Shown here: positions 8,531 to 16,532 of the stretch, piece by piece
Numbering within the stretch: the first letter of the stretch is position 1
Layout: the number at the start of each line of letters is the position of its first letter
Origin: Desulfarculales bacterium UBA702
GTDB taxonomy: Bacteria > Desulfobacterota > Syntrophobacteria > Syntrophobacterales > Syntrophobacteraceae
Length of the DNA: 64,000 nt
Direction: 5' to 3'
NCBI GenBank assembly: GCA_002298165.1
Contig: DBMI01000107.1
Coordinates: 17,918 to 81,917 of the forward strand
Position numbers and translations under genes: made by a program
The notes under the pieces: model-generated
What the model was told of the DNA's origin: nothing
Databases searched by the model: none
The model's input: only the letters and a program-made list of their open reading frames with translations

Positions 8531-8881
8531 CTAGTAAGGATAGGGTGGCGGTGGCGGAGGATATCCATAATAATAGGGTCTTGGTGGCGGTGGCGGAGGT
8601 GGAGGATACCCATAATAGACCGGCCCCGGCGAATAATAGTAGGGATCGTTTCTCTCCGCTGAATCCTTGATCGCTCCGCCTACCACTCCGACCGCGCCTC
8701 CAATGGCAGCCCCCGTTGCCGGGTCATGGCCGGTTGCGGCACTGACCGCGGCTCCCAGCCCGGCACCGAGTGCGCCTCCACCTAGTACGTTCTGTTCCGT
8801 TCGGGACATTCCGGCACAGCCGGACAATACAATCATTAGTCCTACCAAAATCAAAGAGCAGCCAATGATGGATTTTTTCAT
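8531..8881 (-). CDS. Glycine-zipper lipoprotein with Pro/Tyr-rich tail
   Basis: A 116-residue protein with a signal peptide ending in the lipobox LSGC (Cys21), so probably lipid-anchored. A Gly/Ala-rich double helix follows (GGGALGAGLGAAVSAATG ... GAAIGGAVGVVGGAI), the glycine-zipper pattern of small outer-membrane lipoproteins. The last ~40 residues are runs of Pro and Tyr (YYYGYPPPPPP). It has its own promoter (8916-8944) and a GGAGG-like site before the ATG. Function is unknown; glycine-zipper proteins are usually linked to envelope integrity. Confidence 0.75.
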   Translation of the reverse strand: MKKSIIGCSLILVGLMIVLSGCAGMSRTEQNVLGGGALGAGLGAAVSAATGHDPATGAAIGGAVGVVGGAIKDSAERNDPYYYSPGPVYYGYPPPPPPPPRPYYYGYPPPPPPYPY

Positions 8882-8915
8882 TTGTTTTTCCTCCTTCTGC
8901 CGTTATTTCGAAGTA

Positions 8916-8944
8916 GCTATAAAGAAAATCGGCATTGTTGTCAA
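8916..8944 (-). promoter_or_regulatory. Sigma-70-type promoter of the glycine-zipper lipoprotein gene
   Basis: On the minus strand a perfect TTGACA (8944-8939) is separated by 17 bp from TATAGC (8921-8916), about 35 bp upstream of the ATG at 8881. Confidence 0.6.
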
Positions 8945-9049
8945 CGAAGTGAACAGGAGCAATTTTCGTGCTCAAAACCTCAATTTTCGCGATAGAGTAG
9001 CATTCTCTCCTGGTCTATAATCAGTGGGCCTATAATTGATGGATGCGCA

Positions 9050-10129
9050 ATGACCGATTCAGAAAAAACCAAAGAGCAACTGATACTTGAACTGGTGGAG
9101 CTTCGCGAGAGTCTAACGAGGCTCGAGGCTCTGCGCGATGAGCATAAAAAGGTGGAAGAGGCTCTCAGGGAAAGCGAAGAGCGCTTCCGCTTCATGGCGG
9201 AAACCACCGGGGAAGCTCTATACCGGCTAAAGTATTCTTCCATGAAATACGACTACATGAGTCCCTCTATCGAGAAGTTGACGGGTTACTCGCCGCGGGA
9301 AATCGAGTCAGCCGGGTTGTCGAGCCTCATAATCAGTATTGAGGACATTGGTAAGAAAAAGCTCTCGCCCGAGGCCATCCAGAAAATCCGCCAGGAGGGA
9401 AAAACCGGCGAGTACCGCGCGGACTACCTGATCCGGGCCAAAGCCGGCGATATGGTCTGGCTCGGAGATCATTCGTTTCCCTGGATAGATAAATCCGGGT
9501 CGCTGGTCGGCTCGGTAGGTATCCTCAGCGACATAACTGAACGCAAACAAATGGAGGCAAAGCTCCAGGAAATGAACCTGGAATTGCAGCGCATTGCAAC
9601 TCTGGACGGTTTGACGAAGGTGGCAAATCGCAGAAGGTTCGACGAGTTCCTCGAATTGGAGTGGAAGCGGGCGATGCGTGAGGGATCTCCAATTTCATTG
9701 ATTCTGATCGATATCGATCATTTCAAGCTGTTTAACGATACCTATGGGCATCAGGCAGGAGATGACTGCCTAAAAGCTGTTGCCCAGGCGATAAGAGGCT
9801 GCGTCAAACGGCCCATGGACCTGGTAGCCCGCTATGGCGGAGAGGAATTCACGGTGGTTTTGCCGAATACCGATGAAAAGGGTGCCTTCTTGATTGCACA
9901 GCTCGCGGGAAGAGAGGTTAGAAACCTTGGAATTCCACATGCGAAAGCGTCCAAGATCGGCTGCGTTTCCATAAGCTGCGGGGTTTCCACCATTTATCCC
10001 AGCCGTGGGAGTACCTCTGAAGAGCTTGTTTCACGTGCTGACGAGGCCCTTTATGCAGCCAAAGACCGGGGGCGAAATCAGGCCGTCTTCAATGCCTGGA
10101 GTAACTTTGAAATTAAATCTCCAGAATAG
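9050..10129 (+). CDS. PAS-GGDEF diguanylate cyclase
   Basis: A 359-residue soluble protein: an N-terminal coiled coil (~1-45), a PAS/PAC domain (~45-167, ending DITERKQ) and a GGDEF domain (~180-350). The active-site loop is GGEEF at 263-267. RPMD at 254-257 lies five residues before it, matching the RxxD inhibitory I-site. It should make c-di-GMP from two GTP under product feedback, with the PAS domain sensing an unknown signal. Two TATAAT boxes (near 9013 and 9032) lie just upstream. There is no strong ribosome site, so the start is the least certain part. It looks monocistronic. Confidence 0.93.
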   Translation: MTDSEKTKEQLILELVELRESLTRLEALRDEHKKVEEALRESEERFRFMAETTGEALYRLKYSSMKYDYMSPSIEKLTGYSPREIESAGLSSLIISIEDIGKKKLSPEAIQKIRQEGKTGEYRADYLIRAKAGDMVWLGDHSFPWIDKSGSLVGSVGILSDITERKQMEAKLQEMNLELQRIATLDGLTKVANRRRFDEFLELEWKRAMREGSPISLILIDIDHFKLFNDTYGHQAGDDCLKAVAQAIRGCVKRPMDLVARYGGEEFTVVLPNTDEKGAFLIAQLAGREVRNLGIPHAKASKIGCVSISCGVSTIYPSRGSTSEELVSRADEALYAAKDRGRNQAVFNAWSNFEIKSPE

Positions 10130-10288
10130 GTAGGAGTATCCCAGAATACTTCGTATTGAAACTTCTGCCGGTCGGCAGCGGTTCGTGAAGGAAGGTTGTC
10201 AAACAGCATGCCCCCTGCGGCATTGACTCGCGCGGGCAGCCATGTTAAGCAATTTAGCGGAATAGAACCGGGTTCTCAGGAGATGTGA

Positions 10289-10612
10289 ATGGAGCAATTT
10301 CCCGGCAACAGCATCGTCATAACAGGTTTTGCTCAGTTACCGCAGGGAACTACGCTCTATGAGGCATACAAGATAATTGGCGTGGTCTGGGTAGTCGATA
10401 TGGACAACTCCCGGATTGTCGATGTCTCATTTACATTCGTATCGGAGCTGACGAACAGGTTTTTATCCCACCTGGTCAAGGATTATGATTTGGGCCAGGG
10501 ACTGGAACCACTGCTTGCAACCATTCGCAAACGCTGCAAAATGACTTCGGCGGGTGCGGTCATCCAGGCCATTCGGTCCTGTTATGACAGATACCTGGAT
10601 GCAATGCAGTAG
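10289..10612 (+). CDS. DUF3870-family protein
   Basis: A 107-residue soluble protein matching my memory of DUF3870: N-terminal ITGFAQLPQGTT, a central VVWVVDMDNSRIVDVSFTFV strand pair, then LTNRFLSHLVKDYDLGQGLEPLL and a helical C-terminus. No biochemical role is established for this family to my knowledge. Members are often found beside CoA-linked catabolic or transport genes, as here. The ATG follows CAGGAGATGTGA. RNA candidate A begins 24 bp after its stop. I infer a small regulatory or ligand-binding role in the downstream acyl-CoA cluster. Confidence 0.7.
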   Translation: MEQFPGNSIVITGFAQLPQGTTLYEAYKIIGVVWVVDMDNSRIVDVSFTFVSELTNRFLSHLVKDYDLGQGLEPLLATIRKRCKMTSAGAVIQAIRSCYDRYLDAMQ

Positions 10613-10635
10613 TAGTAGTCGGGTTTTCCCCAGAG

Positions 10636-10738
10636 CTGGTTATCCATGGCTCGAGCCCTAAAAGGCCCGGGTGGTCTAGTGGATAGTGCCCAGCGGGAGG
10701 TGCCGATAGAGATGCGCCTTCTGCCGGGCTTTTTTTTT
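10636..10738 (+). ncRNA. Structured RNA candidate, copy A (leader of the universal stress gene)
   Basis: Hairpin 1: TATCCA (10641-10646) pairs with TGGATA (10680-10685), enclosing an inner stem 10652-10657/10664-10669 with loop CTAAAA. Hairpin 2: 10688-10703 pairs with 10714-10729 (16 positions, one mismatch, a few G-T), followed by T9 (10730-10738), so it can act as an intrinsic terminator. It ends 40 bp before the ATG at 10778. Copy B (11456-11555) shares order, loop and much sequence, with a compensatory change in hairpin 1. I could not match it to a riboswitch class I know. Confidence 0.55.
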
Positions 10739-10777
10739 CAAAATGGAAACGGCTTGTTTGCTAAATGGAGAAGGTGA

Positions 10778-11170
10778 ATGAAAAAGATTCTGGTGGGCTA
10801 TAACGGGACCGCGGAGGCAAGGGAGGCTCTTGCGCAGGCAAATGTACTGGCATTGGCTTTCGGTGCCGAAGTCCATGTTGTCTCATCGCTTATGAGCAAC
10901 TCGCAATCTGCTGAGGAGATTGATGAGTACAGAGACGAGCTGGAATTTGCAAAGAATTTTCTGGAAAAGAACGGTATCAACGTCAAAACACACCTGCTGG
11001 TCAGGGGAAAGACGCCCGGGGATGATCTCATCGAGTTTGCCGAGGCAAATCAGATAGACGGGATCGTAATTGGCATTCGGAAAAAATCCGCCGTAGGCAA
11101 GCTGATTTTCGGATCTACTGCCAGGCACGTTATAATCAACGCCCCCTGCCCCGTGATCAGCGTCAAATGA
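10778..11170 (+). CDS. Universal stress protein (UspA family)
   Basis: A 130-residue single-domain cytosolic protein. The N-terminus KKILVGYNGTAEAREAL gives the first UspA strand and nucleotide-binding Asn/Gly. The C-terminal segment GIRKKSAVGKLIFGSTARHVI matches the ATP-binding GxxGxxxxGS(T/S) motif, so it is probably an ATP-binding member. The ATG follows GGAGAAGGTGA. It lies between RNA candidates A and B, ahead of the acyl-CoA ligase and mutase cluster. Its role there is unknown; Usp proteins beside catabolic operons usually report energy or stress state. Confidence 0.9.
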   Translation: MKKILVGYNGTAEAREALAQANVLALAFGAEVHVVSSLMSNSQSAEEIDEYRDELEFAKNFLEKNGINVKTHLLVRGKTPGDDLIEFAEANQIDGIVIGIRKKSAVGKLIFGSTARHVIINAPCPVISVK

Positions 11171-11455
11171 TTCATGAATTTGTGGAAGAGTAGAAGATTG
11201 AGATTTGATTTGAGTGATTGACCGATCTCGTGGATTGTGGTACAAAATTTTACGCTGTGCATGGGACCTCGAACTGGATCGTGCCGCGTGCAAAATGCCA
11301 GGACTGAGCGCAACCAGATATTCTCCGACTCCGGATCCTCTTCTTCTTTCCGGCTCACAACAATTCCCTGGCCCGTTCCTGCTGTGTAATTGAATTGGTA
11401 ATTTCGTAAATTCGGGGCAGCCGCTAATTTGCTTTCCACTGCCCCTGTTCGTGAG

Positions 11456-11555
11456 TGCTGGTTATCTATGGGTCGGGCCCCAAAGGTCCGGTCGATTAAT
11501 AGATAAGGCCCAGCGAAGGTGCGAATCTGCATCCTTTGTTGGGCCTTATCTGTTT
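11456..11555 (+). ncRNA. Structured RNA candidate, copy B (leader of the acyl-CoA ligase gene)
   Basis: Hairpin 1: TTATCTAT (11462-11469) pairs with ATAGATAA (11499-11506), with an inner stem 11474-11479/11485-11490 and loop CCCAAA. Hairpin 2: 11507-11522 pairs with 11529-11545. A second TTATCT (11546-11551) can pair with AGATAA (11501-11506), extending hairpin 2 at the cost of hairpin 1, a switch-like arrangement. It ends 70 bp before the ligase ATG. Another small hairpin (11414-11420/11439-11445) lies upstream in the 454-bp gene-free stretch 11171-11624; nothing else is seen there. Confidence 0.55.
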
Positions 11556-11624
11556 AGGCCCTCGATTCCAGGGTGACCGGCAAATCAGCTCAGCCGGAAG
11601 CCTGTTTAAGGTGGAGGCCAATAG

Positions 11625-13190
11625 ATGAACAAGCTGGCGTACATGATCAGCCGGGCAGCACGTGTTTTTTCCTCGGACACGGCAGTCGTTGCCGGCAGCA
11701 GGCGTATGAGTTTTTCGCAAATAGATTCCCATGCCAATCAGATCGCAAGACACCTGACGGGTCATGGGGTCCTCAAGGGTGATCGGGTCGCCGTACTGCT
11801 CCCCAACTGTCCCGAATATATCGAGACCGATTTCGCATTGATAAAAGCAGGACTGGTGCGGCTGCCGCTCAATCCAAGGCTGTCCGCCCCGGAATGCCTC
11901 TACATGATGGGTAACTCCGAGGCAAGAGCGCTTGTTTTCGCACCCGAGTTCCTGGAAATTGTCCTCAAAATCCGTGAAAAAGTCTCGAGCGTAGAGCATT
12001 TTGTCTGCGTCGGCGAAACAAGCGGCGCTGAATTTGCCCACTCCTATGAGAAGATCCTTACCCAGCAAAGTGACGATGAATTCAGCATCGATGTCGAGGA
12101 CAGCGATCCCTACCAGATACTGTATACATCCGGCACAACGGGCCGCCCCAAGGGAGCGGTGACTTCATTCGGCTCCCGAATCGCAACGGTTGCAACGGTA
12201 CTGATCGATGAAATGAAGGTCGAGCGCGACGACGTGCTTTTGACTGTTGCCCCAATGGCCCACGGCGGCGGGACAAAGATCTTCCCGCATTTCATCAGAG
12301 GTGCCAGGAATGTCGTTTTGTCCAAGTACTCCCCCGAACTCCTCTGCCGGGCGATCCAGGAAGAGAAGGCTACCACGGTCTGGATGGTTCCAACGATGAT
12401 AACAATGCTGCTGGAGTACCCCGACATAGACAAATTCGATCTGAGCAGTCTCAAGACCATAGTTTATGCCGCATCCCCAATGCCTTACGCCACACTAAAA
12501 CGCGCGCTCGAAAAATTCGGCAATATATTCATACAGGTATACGGTTTGAGCGAAGCCCCCAATCCCGACCTGCTCCTGCCCAAGGAAGATCATAGGCTCG
12601 GTGCGACCGAACAGGAAAATCAGCGCCTCAAATCCGCGGGACGTGAAGTTTACGGGGTCATGGTTCGGGTCGTCAATGATGAGGGGCAGGAGGTCAAGCC
12701 CGGAGAAATCGGAGAGATAATAATCTCCGGTGACAACCTGATGAGCGGATATTGGAAAATGCCGGAAGCGACCGAAGAGGCGATCCGCGACGGATGGTTC
12801 TATACCGGAGATATGGCTACCGTGGACGAGGACAATTACGTCTACATAGTTGACCGCCGCAAGGACATGATCATCAGCGGCGGTTTCAACGTTTATCCCC
12901 GCGAGGTCGAAGAGGTAATCTACCGCCATCCCGCTGTATTGGAGGCAAGTGTTGTCGGCGTGCCCGACGAGCGCTGGGGCGAGTCCCTGAAAGCAGTGGT
13001 AGTTTGCAGAAACGGCTGCAATGTCAGCGAATCGGAACTGATCGATTTCTGCAAATCGAGTCTTGCCGATTACAAGAAGCCCAGATCGGTGGACTTCGTT
13101 GCCGAGTTGCCCAAAAACCCCTTCGGCAAGATCTTAAGGCGCGAGATAAAAAGAAAATATTGGGAAGGCCGCGAGAGAATGGTCAACTAG
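11625..13190 (+). CDS. Acyl-CoA ligase (class I adenylate-forming, FadD-like)
   Basis: A 521-residue ANL-superfamily enzyme. The AMP-binding P-loop LYTSGTTGRPKGAV is near residue 170, YGLSEAPNP is motif A5, and the hinge and C-terminal lysine motifs are present (GWFYTGDMATVDEDNYVYIVDRRKDMI; final NPFGKILRREI with catalytic Lys). It should activate a carboxylate to acyl-CoA using ATP. The ATG follows AAGGTGGAGG. It is the first enzyme gene of the mutase/thiolase/SDR/ABC run, so it likely loads the pathway substrate onto CoA. Specificity cannot be read from sequence alone. Confidence 0.93.
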   Translation: MNKLAYMISRAARVFSSDTAVVAGSRRMSFSQIDSHANQIARHLTGHGVLKGDRVAVLLPNCPEYIETDFALIKAGLVRLPLNPRLSAPECLYMMGNSEARALVFAPEFLEIVLKIREKVSSVEHFVCVGETSGAEFAHSYEKILTQQSDDEFSIDVEDSDPYQILYTSGTTGRPKGAVTSFGSRIATVATVLIDEMKVERDDVLLTVAPMAHGGGTKIFPHFIRGARNVVLSKYSPELLCRAIQEEKATTVWMVPTMITMLLEYPDIDKFDLSSLKTIVYAASPMPYATLKRALEKFGNIFIQVYGLSEAPNPDLLLPKEDHRLGATEQENQRLKSAGREVYGVMVRVVNDEGQEVKPGEIGEIIISGDNLMSGYWKMPEATEEAIRDGWFYTGDMATVDEDNYVYIVDRRKDMIISGGFNVYPREVEEVIYRHPAVLEASVVGVPDERWGESLKAVVVCRNGCNVSESELIDFCKSSLADYKKPRSVDFVAELPKNPFGKILRREIKRKYWEGRERMVN

Positions 13191-13236
13191 GAGTTTGCTC
13201 CACACAGGTCAATGATTGCTTAGCAGGGAGTTTGTA

Positions 13237-14901
13237 ATGGGTGGTGAAGTAAAAAGAGCAAAGGAATCCTGGGAATCGACCGTGCTGGCCGGCTGGCTGG
13301 AAGAGAACCCCGAGAGCCGGTCTTCTTTTGAGACGAAATCCGGAATGAGTTTGGACCGCCTCTACACGCCGGCTGCGGATGAGCCTGATTATCTCTCCAG
13401 GCTGAACTTCCCGGGCCAATTTCCTTTCACGCGAGGAGTGACGCCAAACGGCTACCGCAGCAAACCCTGGGTCATGGGCCAGTATTCGGGCTACGGTTCG
13501 GCCGAGGAGGCAAACGAGCGTTTCCGATATCTCATCGAGCAGGGACAGACGGGATTTTCAATCGCGCTGGATCTGCCCACGCAAATAGGTCTTGATTCTG
13601 ACGACCCGGCAGCGTGCGGAGAAGTGGGGCGGGTCGGCGTGGCCATCGATTCGCTGGAAGATGTCGAGTCCCTTTTGCGCGGCATACCCTGGCACAAGGT
13701 GCGGCAGATAAGGACCACGGCAAACGCCATTTCCCCAATAGTTGCGGCCCTCTTTATAGCCAGCGCCCAAAAGAACGGGATCGATCCCAACTCCATCAGC
13801 GTACTTATCCAGAACGATGTTCTTAAAGAATACATAGGTAGAGGAACATTCATATTTCCTCCCCAGCCTTCGGTTAAGCTCGCCGTGGATGTAATCGAGT
13901 ACTGTGCCGCTCACCTTCCAAACTGGACCCCAATGGCGATTTGCGGATATCATATCCGCGACAGCGGCAGCACCGCCGTCCAGGAAGTGGCGTTCACATT
14001 CGCCAATGCAATCGCCTATATCGAGGAGGCGCTGAGCCGGGGTGTTTCAATCGATGCTTTCGCACCGAAACTCTATGCGTTCCTCGGCTCGGATATCGAT
14101 CTTCTTGAGGAGGTGGCAAAATTCAGGGCCGCCCGCCGGATTTGGGCCCACCTTCTTAAAGAAAGATTCGGCGCGAAAGACCCACAATCCAGCCGTCTCA
14201 ACATCTTTGGATATACTCTCGGCAGTGCGCTTACCGCGCAGCAACCCGTGAACAACCTCATGCGCGTCACAATAGCAGCCCTGGCAGCGGTGCTCGGAGG
14301 GGTCCAGACGCTTGCGACTTCTTCCTACGATGAAGCCGTTTGCCTCCCAACCCAGGAGTCGGTCACGCTCTCGCTGCGAACTCAGCAGATAATTGCGGCC
14401 GAGAGCGGCATCCTTGGCACAGTGGATCCTCTCGGCGGCTCGTACGCAATAGAATCTCTCACCGATGAGATCGAGGCGCAGGTGCTCCAAGTGCTCAAGC
14501 GCATCGACCAACAGGGCGGTGCGGTTAACTGCATCGAGAGCGGCATTATCCAGAATGAGGTTAGCGAGGCCGCCTACGCTCTCCAGAAAAGGATCGAGAC
14601 GGGTGACCGAAAGCTCATCGGCGTAAATGTCTACGCCACAACCGAAAAGAGCAGGATCCCGATCTTCTCGATTAATGATGATATGGAAGAGCGGCAGATC
14701 AGCCGGCTGCGTGCGCTTAAGAGCAGGCGAAACGATCGTGCGCTGAATTCCTGCCTGCTCTCTATCCAAAGGGCTGCCAGAAACAACGAGAATCTAATTC
14801 CAAGCATGATCGAAGCCGTAAAGGAGTATGCCACCATCGGGGAAATCTGTGGCGTGCTCCGGGATGTTTACGGTAGCCACATCGATTCGACGGAGTTCTA
14901 G
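13237..14901 (+). CDS. Acyl-CoA mutase large subunit (methylmalonyl-CoA mutase family, B12-dependent, no B12 domain)
   Basis: A 554-residue TIM-barrel subunit without the C-terminal cobalamin domain, which is encoded separately at 16533. The ATG at 13237 (RBS GCAGGGAG) is preferred to the in-frame TTG at 13216. By alignment from memory with P. shermanii MCM, the carboxylate-contacting Tyr89 and Arg207 are kept (Y83, R202), as is His244 (H239). The TIRQY Arg is Gly81, the GTIQND Thr is Leu190, and THRGYDSD reads TQIGLDSD. It therefore probably isomerises a carboxyl-bearing acyl-CoA other than simple methylmalonyl-CoA. No MeaB-type chaperone gene is nearby. Confidence 0.9.
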   Translation: MGGEVKRAKESWESTVLAGWLEENPESRSSFETKSGMSLDRLYTPAADEPDYLSRLNFPGQFPFTRGVTPNGYRSKPWVMGQYSGYGSAEEANERFRYLIEQGQTGFSIALDLPTQIGLDSDDPAACGEVGRVGVAIDSLEDVESLLRGIPWHKVRQIRTTANAISPIVAALFIASAQKNGIDPNSISVLIQNDVLKEYIGRGTFIFPPQPSVKLAVDVIEYCAAHLPNWTPMAICGYHIRDSGSTAVQEVAFTFANAIAYIEEALSRGVSIDAFAPKLYAFLGSDIDLLEEVAKFRAARRIWAHLLKERFGAKDPQSSRLNIFGYTLGSALTAQQPVNNLMRVTIAALAAVLGGVQTLATSSYDEAVCLPTQESVTLSLRTQQIIAAESGILGTVDPLGGSYAIESLTDEIEAQVLQVLKRIDQQGGAVNCIESGIIQNEVSEAAYALQKRIETGDRKLIGVNVYATTEKSRIPIFSINDDMEERQISRLRALKSRRNDRALNSCLLSIQRAARNNENLIPSMIEAVKEYATIGEICGVLRDVYGSHIDSTEF

Positions 14902-14905
14902 CTGG

Positions 14906-15355
14906 ATGAGTACAACACAGAAAACGGCCAAGCCCTTTGCACACGGACTGCTGGACATGGGAGGGCCAGGCGCCGAACCGCGTCTTCTGGGCAACAGGTG
15001 CCGCGGGTGCGGCGAGGTATTCTTTCCCAGGAAAACGGGAGGAGTCTGTACCCACTGCCAGAGCGAGATCCTGGAAGACATCGAACTCAGTGGGCACGGA
15101 ACAATCTCCACTTTCACCATCGTATATCAGCCCCCCGCAGGTGGATTTTACAAAGGGGCGGTTCCGTATGCCTACGGAACGGTGGATTTGCCGGAAGGGG
15201 TAAGGGTGCTCACTCAGTTTGCTGAACCATTCGACCGGCTGGCGCTGGGCGGAATGGCCGAAATGGTTATCGAAAAACTCTCGGTTGATTCCGAGGGAAA
15301 CGACTTACTCACCTACAGGTTCCGGCCGGCGGAAGAGCGGGAGGGAGCCCGATGA
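14906..15355 (+). CDS. Zn-ribbon/OB-fold acyl-CoA partner protein (DUF35, BbsA-like)
   Basis: A 149-residue protein with an N-terminal rubredoxin-like zinc ribbon (CRGC ... CTHC, residues ~32-51) and an OB-fold core (GHGTISTFTIVYQPP, VPYAYGTVDLPEGVRVL). Such DUF35 proteins form obligate complexes with thiolase-like proteins, such as BbsA with BbsB in benzoylsuccinyl-CoA cleavage. The ATG at 14906, 4 bp after the mutase stop, is chosen over upstream in-frame starts lying inside the mutase gene. Its stop overlaps the thiolase start by 4 bp, so the two products are made together. The role as thiolase partner is inferred from family and position. Confidence 0.88.
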   Translation: MSTTQKTAKPFAHGLLDMGGPGAEPRLLGNRCRGCGEVFFPRKTGGVCTHCQSEILEDIELSGHGTISTFTIVYQPPAGGFYKGAVPYAYGTVDLPEGVRVLTQFAEPFDRLALGGMAEMVIEKLSVDSEGNDLLTYRFRPAEEREGAR

Positions 15356-16494
15356 GGGAAGCCTTTATCAGCGGAGCGGCCGTTACCAGGTGGGATTACT
15401 ATGAAAACGCCTCCTGCCATCAATTCGGGAGCCAGGCCGTCCTTCAGGCCCTGAGAGATGCCGAATTGCGCTGGCAGGATGTCCAGGCAGTATTTTGCGG
15501 AAGCGTTTATCAGGGCACTGGGTCGGGGCATCAGGCAATCCGGGAGGTAGGCCTCACCGGCATACCGATCGTAAACGTGGAAAATGCATGCTCGAGCGCC
15601 GCATCCGCCTTCATGCTTGCCTACCAGATGGTGGCCGCTGGAGTTTATGACGTGGCCCTTGCCCTGGGAATGGAAAAAATGCCGCGGGGGCCGATACCCA
15701 GCACTGCTTTTCGCGATTGGGAACTAAGTCTGGGATTCAATCTTCAACCGGGCAATTACGCGCTTTTGACAAGAAAATATATGGAAAAGACCGGTGCAAC
15801 GGAGCGGGATTTTGCTCTGGTATCGGTAAAGAACAGGGCCAACGGAGTATTGAATCCCAATGCCAGGTTCCGCAAGCCGGTGAATGTTGAAGAAGTGATG
15901 AATTCGCGCATCATTGCCGAACCGCTGCGCCTTCTCCATTGCTGCCCTCTTGCGGATGGGGCCGCGGCTTTCATCATATGCAACAGGGAAAAAGTAAAAA
16001 ACGCAAGCAGGGCGGTCAGAATAGCGTCCGCCGTGCTTACCTCCGCCTGTTATGGTGATGAATATCCACCGGGCGATCTGATAGGAAGCGTGCGCTTTCC
16101 ATCGACAGAGAACCTTGTCCAACTCTCCGCGAGAAAAGCTTACGAAGCCGCCGGAGTGGGTCCGGGGGAAATCGATACCATCCAGGTCTATGATACCGTC
16201 TCTCCAGGCGAGCTGTGGGATATCGAAGAGCTGGGCTTTTGCAGAGAAGGCGAGGCGCCGGGATTATTGCGCGACGGGGCCTTTAATTTAAGCGGGAAAT
16301 TGCCGGTTAATACAGACGGCGGGCTGCTCTCGCGGGGACATCCTCTCGGGGCCTCGGCTGGAGGACAGATTTTTGAGCTTGCCGTTCAGCTTAGGGGCGA
16401 AGCAGGTCCGAGACAGGTCCCCAATGCACGTGTGGGCCTGGCGCATTCAATGGGAGCAGGACCAAACAGTGCCGTTACAATTCTCGTCAAATAA
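15352..16494 (+). CDS. Thiolase family protein (SCP2/BbsB-like)
   Basis: A 380-residue thiolase-fold protein. The nucleophile is in ENACSSAASA (~residue 83), the conserved His in GHPLGASAG (~327-334), and the C-terminal loop reads AHSMGAGPNS, lacking the second thiolase cysteine, as in SCP2/lipid-transfer-type thiolases. Together with the overlapping DUF35 gene it resembles the BbsAB thiolase of anaerobic toluene degradation. It would cleave a beta-ketoacyl-CoA with free CoA to shorter acyl-CoAs. It sits between the two mutase subunit genes. An aldolase-like reaction is possible, as some DUF35-thiolase pairs do this in steroid side-chain breakdown. Confidence 0.87.
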   Translation: MREAFISGAAVTRWDYYENASCHQFGSQAVLQALRDAELRWQDVQAVFCGSVYQGTGSGHQAIREVGLTGIPIVNVENACSSAASAFMLAYQMVAAGVYDVALALGMEKMPRGPIPSTAFRDWELSLGFNLQPGNYALLTRKYMEKTGATERDFALVSVKNRANGVLNPNARFRKPVNVEEVMNSRIIAEPLRLLHCCPLADGAAAFIICNREKVKNASRAVRIASAVLTSACYGDEYPPGDLIGSVRFPSTENLVQLSARKAYEAAGVGPGEIDTIQVYDTVSPGELWDIEELGFCREGEAPGLLRDGAFNLSGKLPVNTDGGLLSRGHPLGASAGGQIFELAVQLRGEAGPRQVPNARVGLAHSMGAGPNSAVTILVK

Positions 16495-16532
16495 CCGAAC
16501 GGTTTTAAAAAAACATAAAGCGGAGCAGTTTC

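Noticed and set aside
10664..10732. tRNA-like sequence GGTGGTCTAGTGGATAG in RNA candidate A
   Set aside because: It resembles a D-arm, but there is no anticodon arm or GGTTCGAATCC T-arm, and the segment folds better as the two hairpins described.
13237..14901. Assignment as plain methylmalonyl-CoA mutase
   Set aside because: Tyr and Arg of the pocket fit, but several neighbouring pocket residues and the split, thiolase-linked gene order do not, so I left the substrate open.
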